A program made the translations under genes and the position numbers. Shown here piece after piece: positions 21,225-22,095 of a stretch of DNA of 22,095 bases. This DNA comes from JAKAGZ01 sp964412105 (GTDB taxonomy: Bacteria > Bacteroidota > Ignavibacteria > Ignavibacteriales > Ignavibacteriaceae): the NCBI GenBank assembly GCA_964412105.1, contig CAYPNM010000048.1:1-22095 (forward strand), read 5' to 3'. Position 1 is the stretch's first letter. Every line of letters begins with the position of its first letter. The notes beneath the pieces are model-generated. The model made no database searches. It saw only the letters and a program-made list of their open reading frames with translations, and had not been told where the DNA came from.

Positions 21225-22095
21225 ATGGGCGAAGTAAATGGGAAAATCATTCAGGTAATTGGTCCCGTCGTTGATATAGAATTTGAAGAGGGGCACCTTC
21301 CAAAAATATACAATGCAATCAGGATCCCCAGAACAACAACAGAAGGAGTGAAAGAGGAACTTATTACCGAAGTACAGCAGCATTTGGGGGAAGATAGGGT
21401 GCGTACTATAGCCATGGATTCAACTGACGGGCTAGTTCGTGGAATGGAGTGTATTGATACAGGAAAGCCGATTTCCATTCCAGTTGGACCGGCAACTCTT
21501 GGAAGATTAATTAATGTTATAGGGAAAGGGATTGATGGGCTTGCACCAATTAAATCCGATAAAGAATATCCTATTCACAGACCCTCGCCGGCTTTCAAAA
21601 ACTTGTCCACAAAAACCGAAATTTTTGAAACCGGTATAAAAGTCATTGATCTCATAGAACCTTACTCGAAAGGAGGGAAGACAGGACTTTTTGGAGGTGC
21701 CGGTGTAGGCAAGACAGTTATTATTCAGGAATTGATCCATAACATCGCTCAGGAACACGGAGGCTACTCTGTTTTTGCCGGCGTTGGAGAGCGTACTCGT
21801 GAAGGAAATGACCTCTGGCTTGAAATGAAGGAATCCGGAGTGCTTGATAAAACGGCACTGGTATTCGGACAGATGAACGAACCCCCTGGTGCGCGTTTGA
21901 GAGTTGGACTTACCGGTCTTACAATTGCAGAATATTTCAGGGATGACGAAGGAAGGGATGTGCTACTTTTTATAGATAACATTTTCCGTTTTACTCAGGC
22001 AGGCTCCGAAGTATCTGCTTTGCTCGGGCGTATGCCTTCAGCAGTTGGTTACCAGCCGAACCTTGCAACTGAAATGGGTGCTTTGCAGGAGAGAA
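21225..22095 (+). CDS. atpD: F-type ATP synthase beta subunit (3' end outside window)
   Basis: Catalytic beta subunit of F1 on the cytoplasmic side of the inner membrane. 290 residues are visible of roughly 465. The N-terminal beta-barrel starts with GKIIQVIGPVVDIEF. The P-loop GGAGVGKT is at 157-164, GERTREGNDLW (188-198) includes the catalytic Glu189, and the Walker B segment LLFIDN is at 247-252, followed by IFRFTQAGSEVSALLGRMPSA. The start is ATG 21225, with AAGGGA at 21215-21220 as ribosome-binding site. The gene is not preceded by atpG; the upstream gene is lipA, which fits genomes where atpD-atpC stand apart from the main ATP synthase operon, as I recall for Chlorobi and relatives. atpC would be expected just beyond the window. 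Confidence 0.97.
   Translation, partial: MGEVNGKIIQVIGPVVDIEFEEGHLPKIYNAIRIPRTTTEGVKEELITEVQQHLGEDRVRTIAMDSTDGLVRGMECIDTGKPISIPVGPATLGRLINVIGKGIDGLAPIKSDKEYPIHRPSPAFKNLSTKTEIFETGIKVIDLIEPYSKGGKTGLFGGAGVGKTVIIQELIHNIAQEHGGYSVFAGVGERTREGNDLWLEMKESGVLDKTALVFGQMNEPPGARLRVGLTGLTIAEYFRDDEGRDVLLFIDNIFRFTQAGSEVSALLGRMPSAVGYQPNLATEMGALQER

Noticed and set aside
1..22095. Defence system, mobile element, CRISPR array or RNA gene
   Set aside because: I looked for transposase or integrase signatures, regular direct repeats with spacers and tRNA-like arms and saw none. All sizeable genes are accounted for by metabolic or housekeeping families.

Overview
The window is an AT-rich bacterial chromosome segment dominated by amino-acid breakdown. 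The gene content suggests the Bacteroidota/Chlorobiota/Ignavibacteriota (FCB) group, with an Ignavibacteria-like organism my best guess. The reasons are: a fused E1 alpha-beta 2-oxoacid dehydrogenase, a short-form (387 aa) homogentisate dioxygenase, a secreted CarboxypepD_reg-like protein, an F1 beta gene (atpD) not preceded by atpG, a TTGTCATTTCGA-type palindromic intergenic repeat of a kind I recall from this group, and a few TAnnTTTG -7-like boxes. The assignment is inference; no rRNA is present. Two 100-N runs (2758-2857 and 4485-4584) show that the window is a scaffold of three contigs.

Layout. 1-1268 (minus): phosphohexomutase of the GlmM type, cut by the window edge. 1336-2049: endonuclease III, divergent from it. 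2438-2757: AsnC/Lrp-family regulator, cut by the first gap. 2862-11098: tyrosine/homogentisate catabolic cluster, all on the plus strand: hpd, a small ABM-fold protein (broken by the second gap, but readable across it), hmgA, a HisC-like aminotransferase, fahA, a flavin-reductase-like protein and acetoacetyl-CoA synthetase. 11146-12557: a STAS-domain anti-sigma-factor antagonist and a secreted carboxypeptidase-regulatory-domain protein. 12565-13380 (minus): CnoX/YbbN-like thioredoxin-TPR protein. 13971-21006: lpd, lipB, fused E1, E2 with two lipoyl domains, a REP-like palindrome, then lipA. 21225-end: atpD, cut by the window edge.

How the genes fit together. The aminotransferase would turn tyrosine into 4-hydroxyphenylpyruvate; Hpd makes homogentisate, HmgA opens the ring, FahA releases fumarate and acetoacetate, and AacS activates acetoacetate to acetoacetyl-CoA. 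The one canonical step with no recognisable gene here is maleylacetoacetate isomerase. Two accessory genes (ABM-fold, flavin-reductase-like) sit inside the cluster without an assigned step. The AsnC-type gene upstream is a candidate local regulator. The second block is a self-contained branched-chain 2-oxoacid dehydrogenase unit: E1, E2 and E3 together with both enzymes of de novo lipoylation (LipB, LipA). Together the blocks point to an organism that oxidises tyrosine and probably branched-chain amino acids, with two O2-dependent steps (Hpd, HmgA).

I did not find mobile elements, CRISPR, tRNA or rRNA. The most unusual local signals are the GC-rich ABM gene with a 55-base duplication flanking a scaffold gap, the multi-stem palindrome before lipA, and the missing isomerase.
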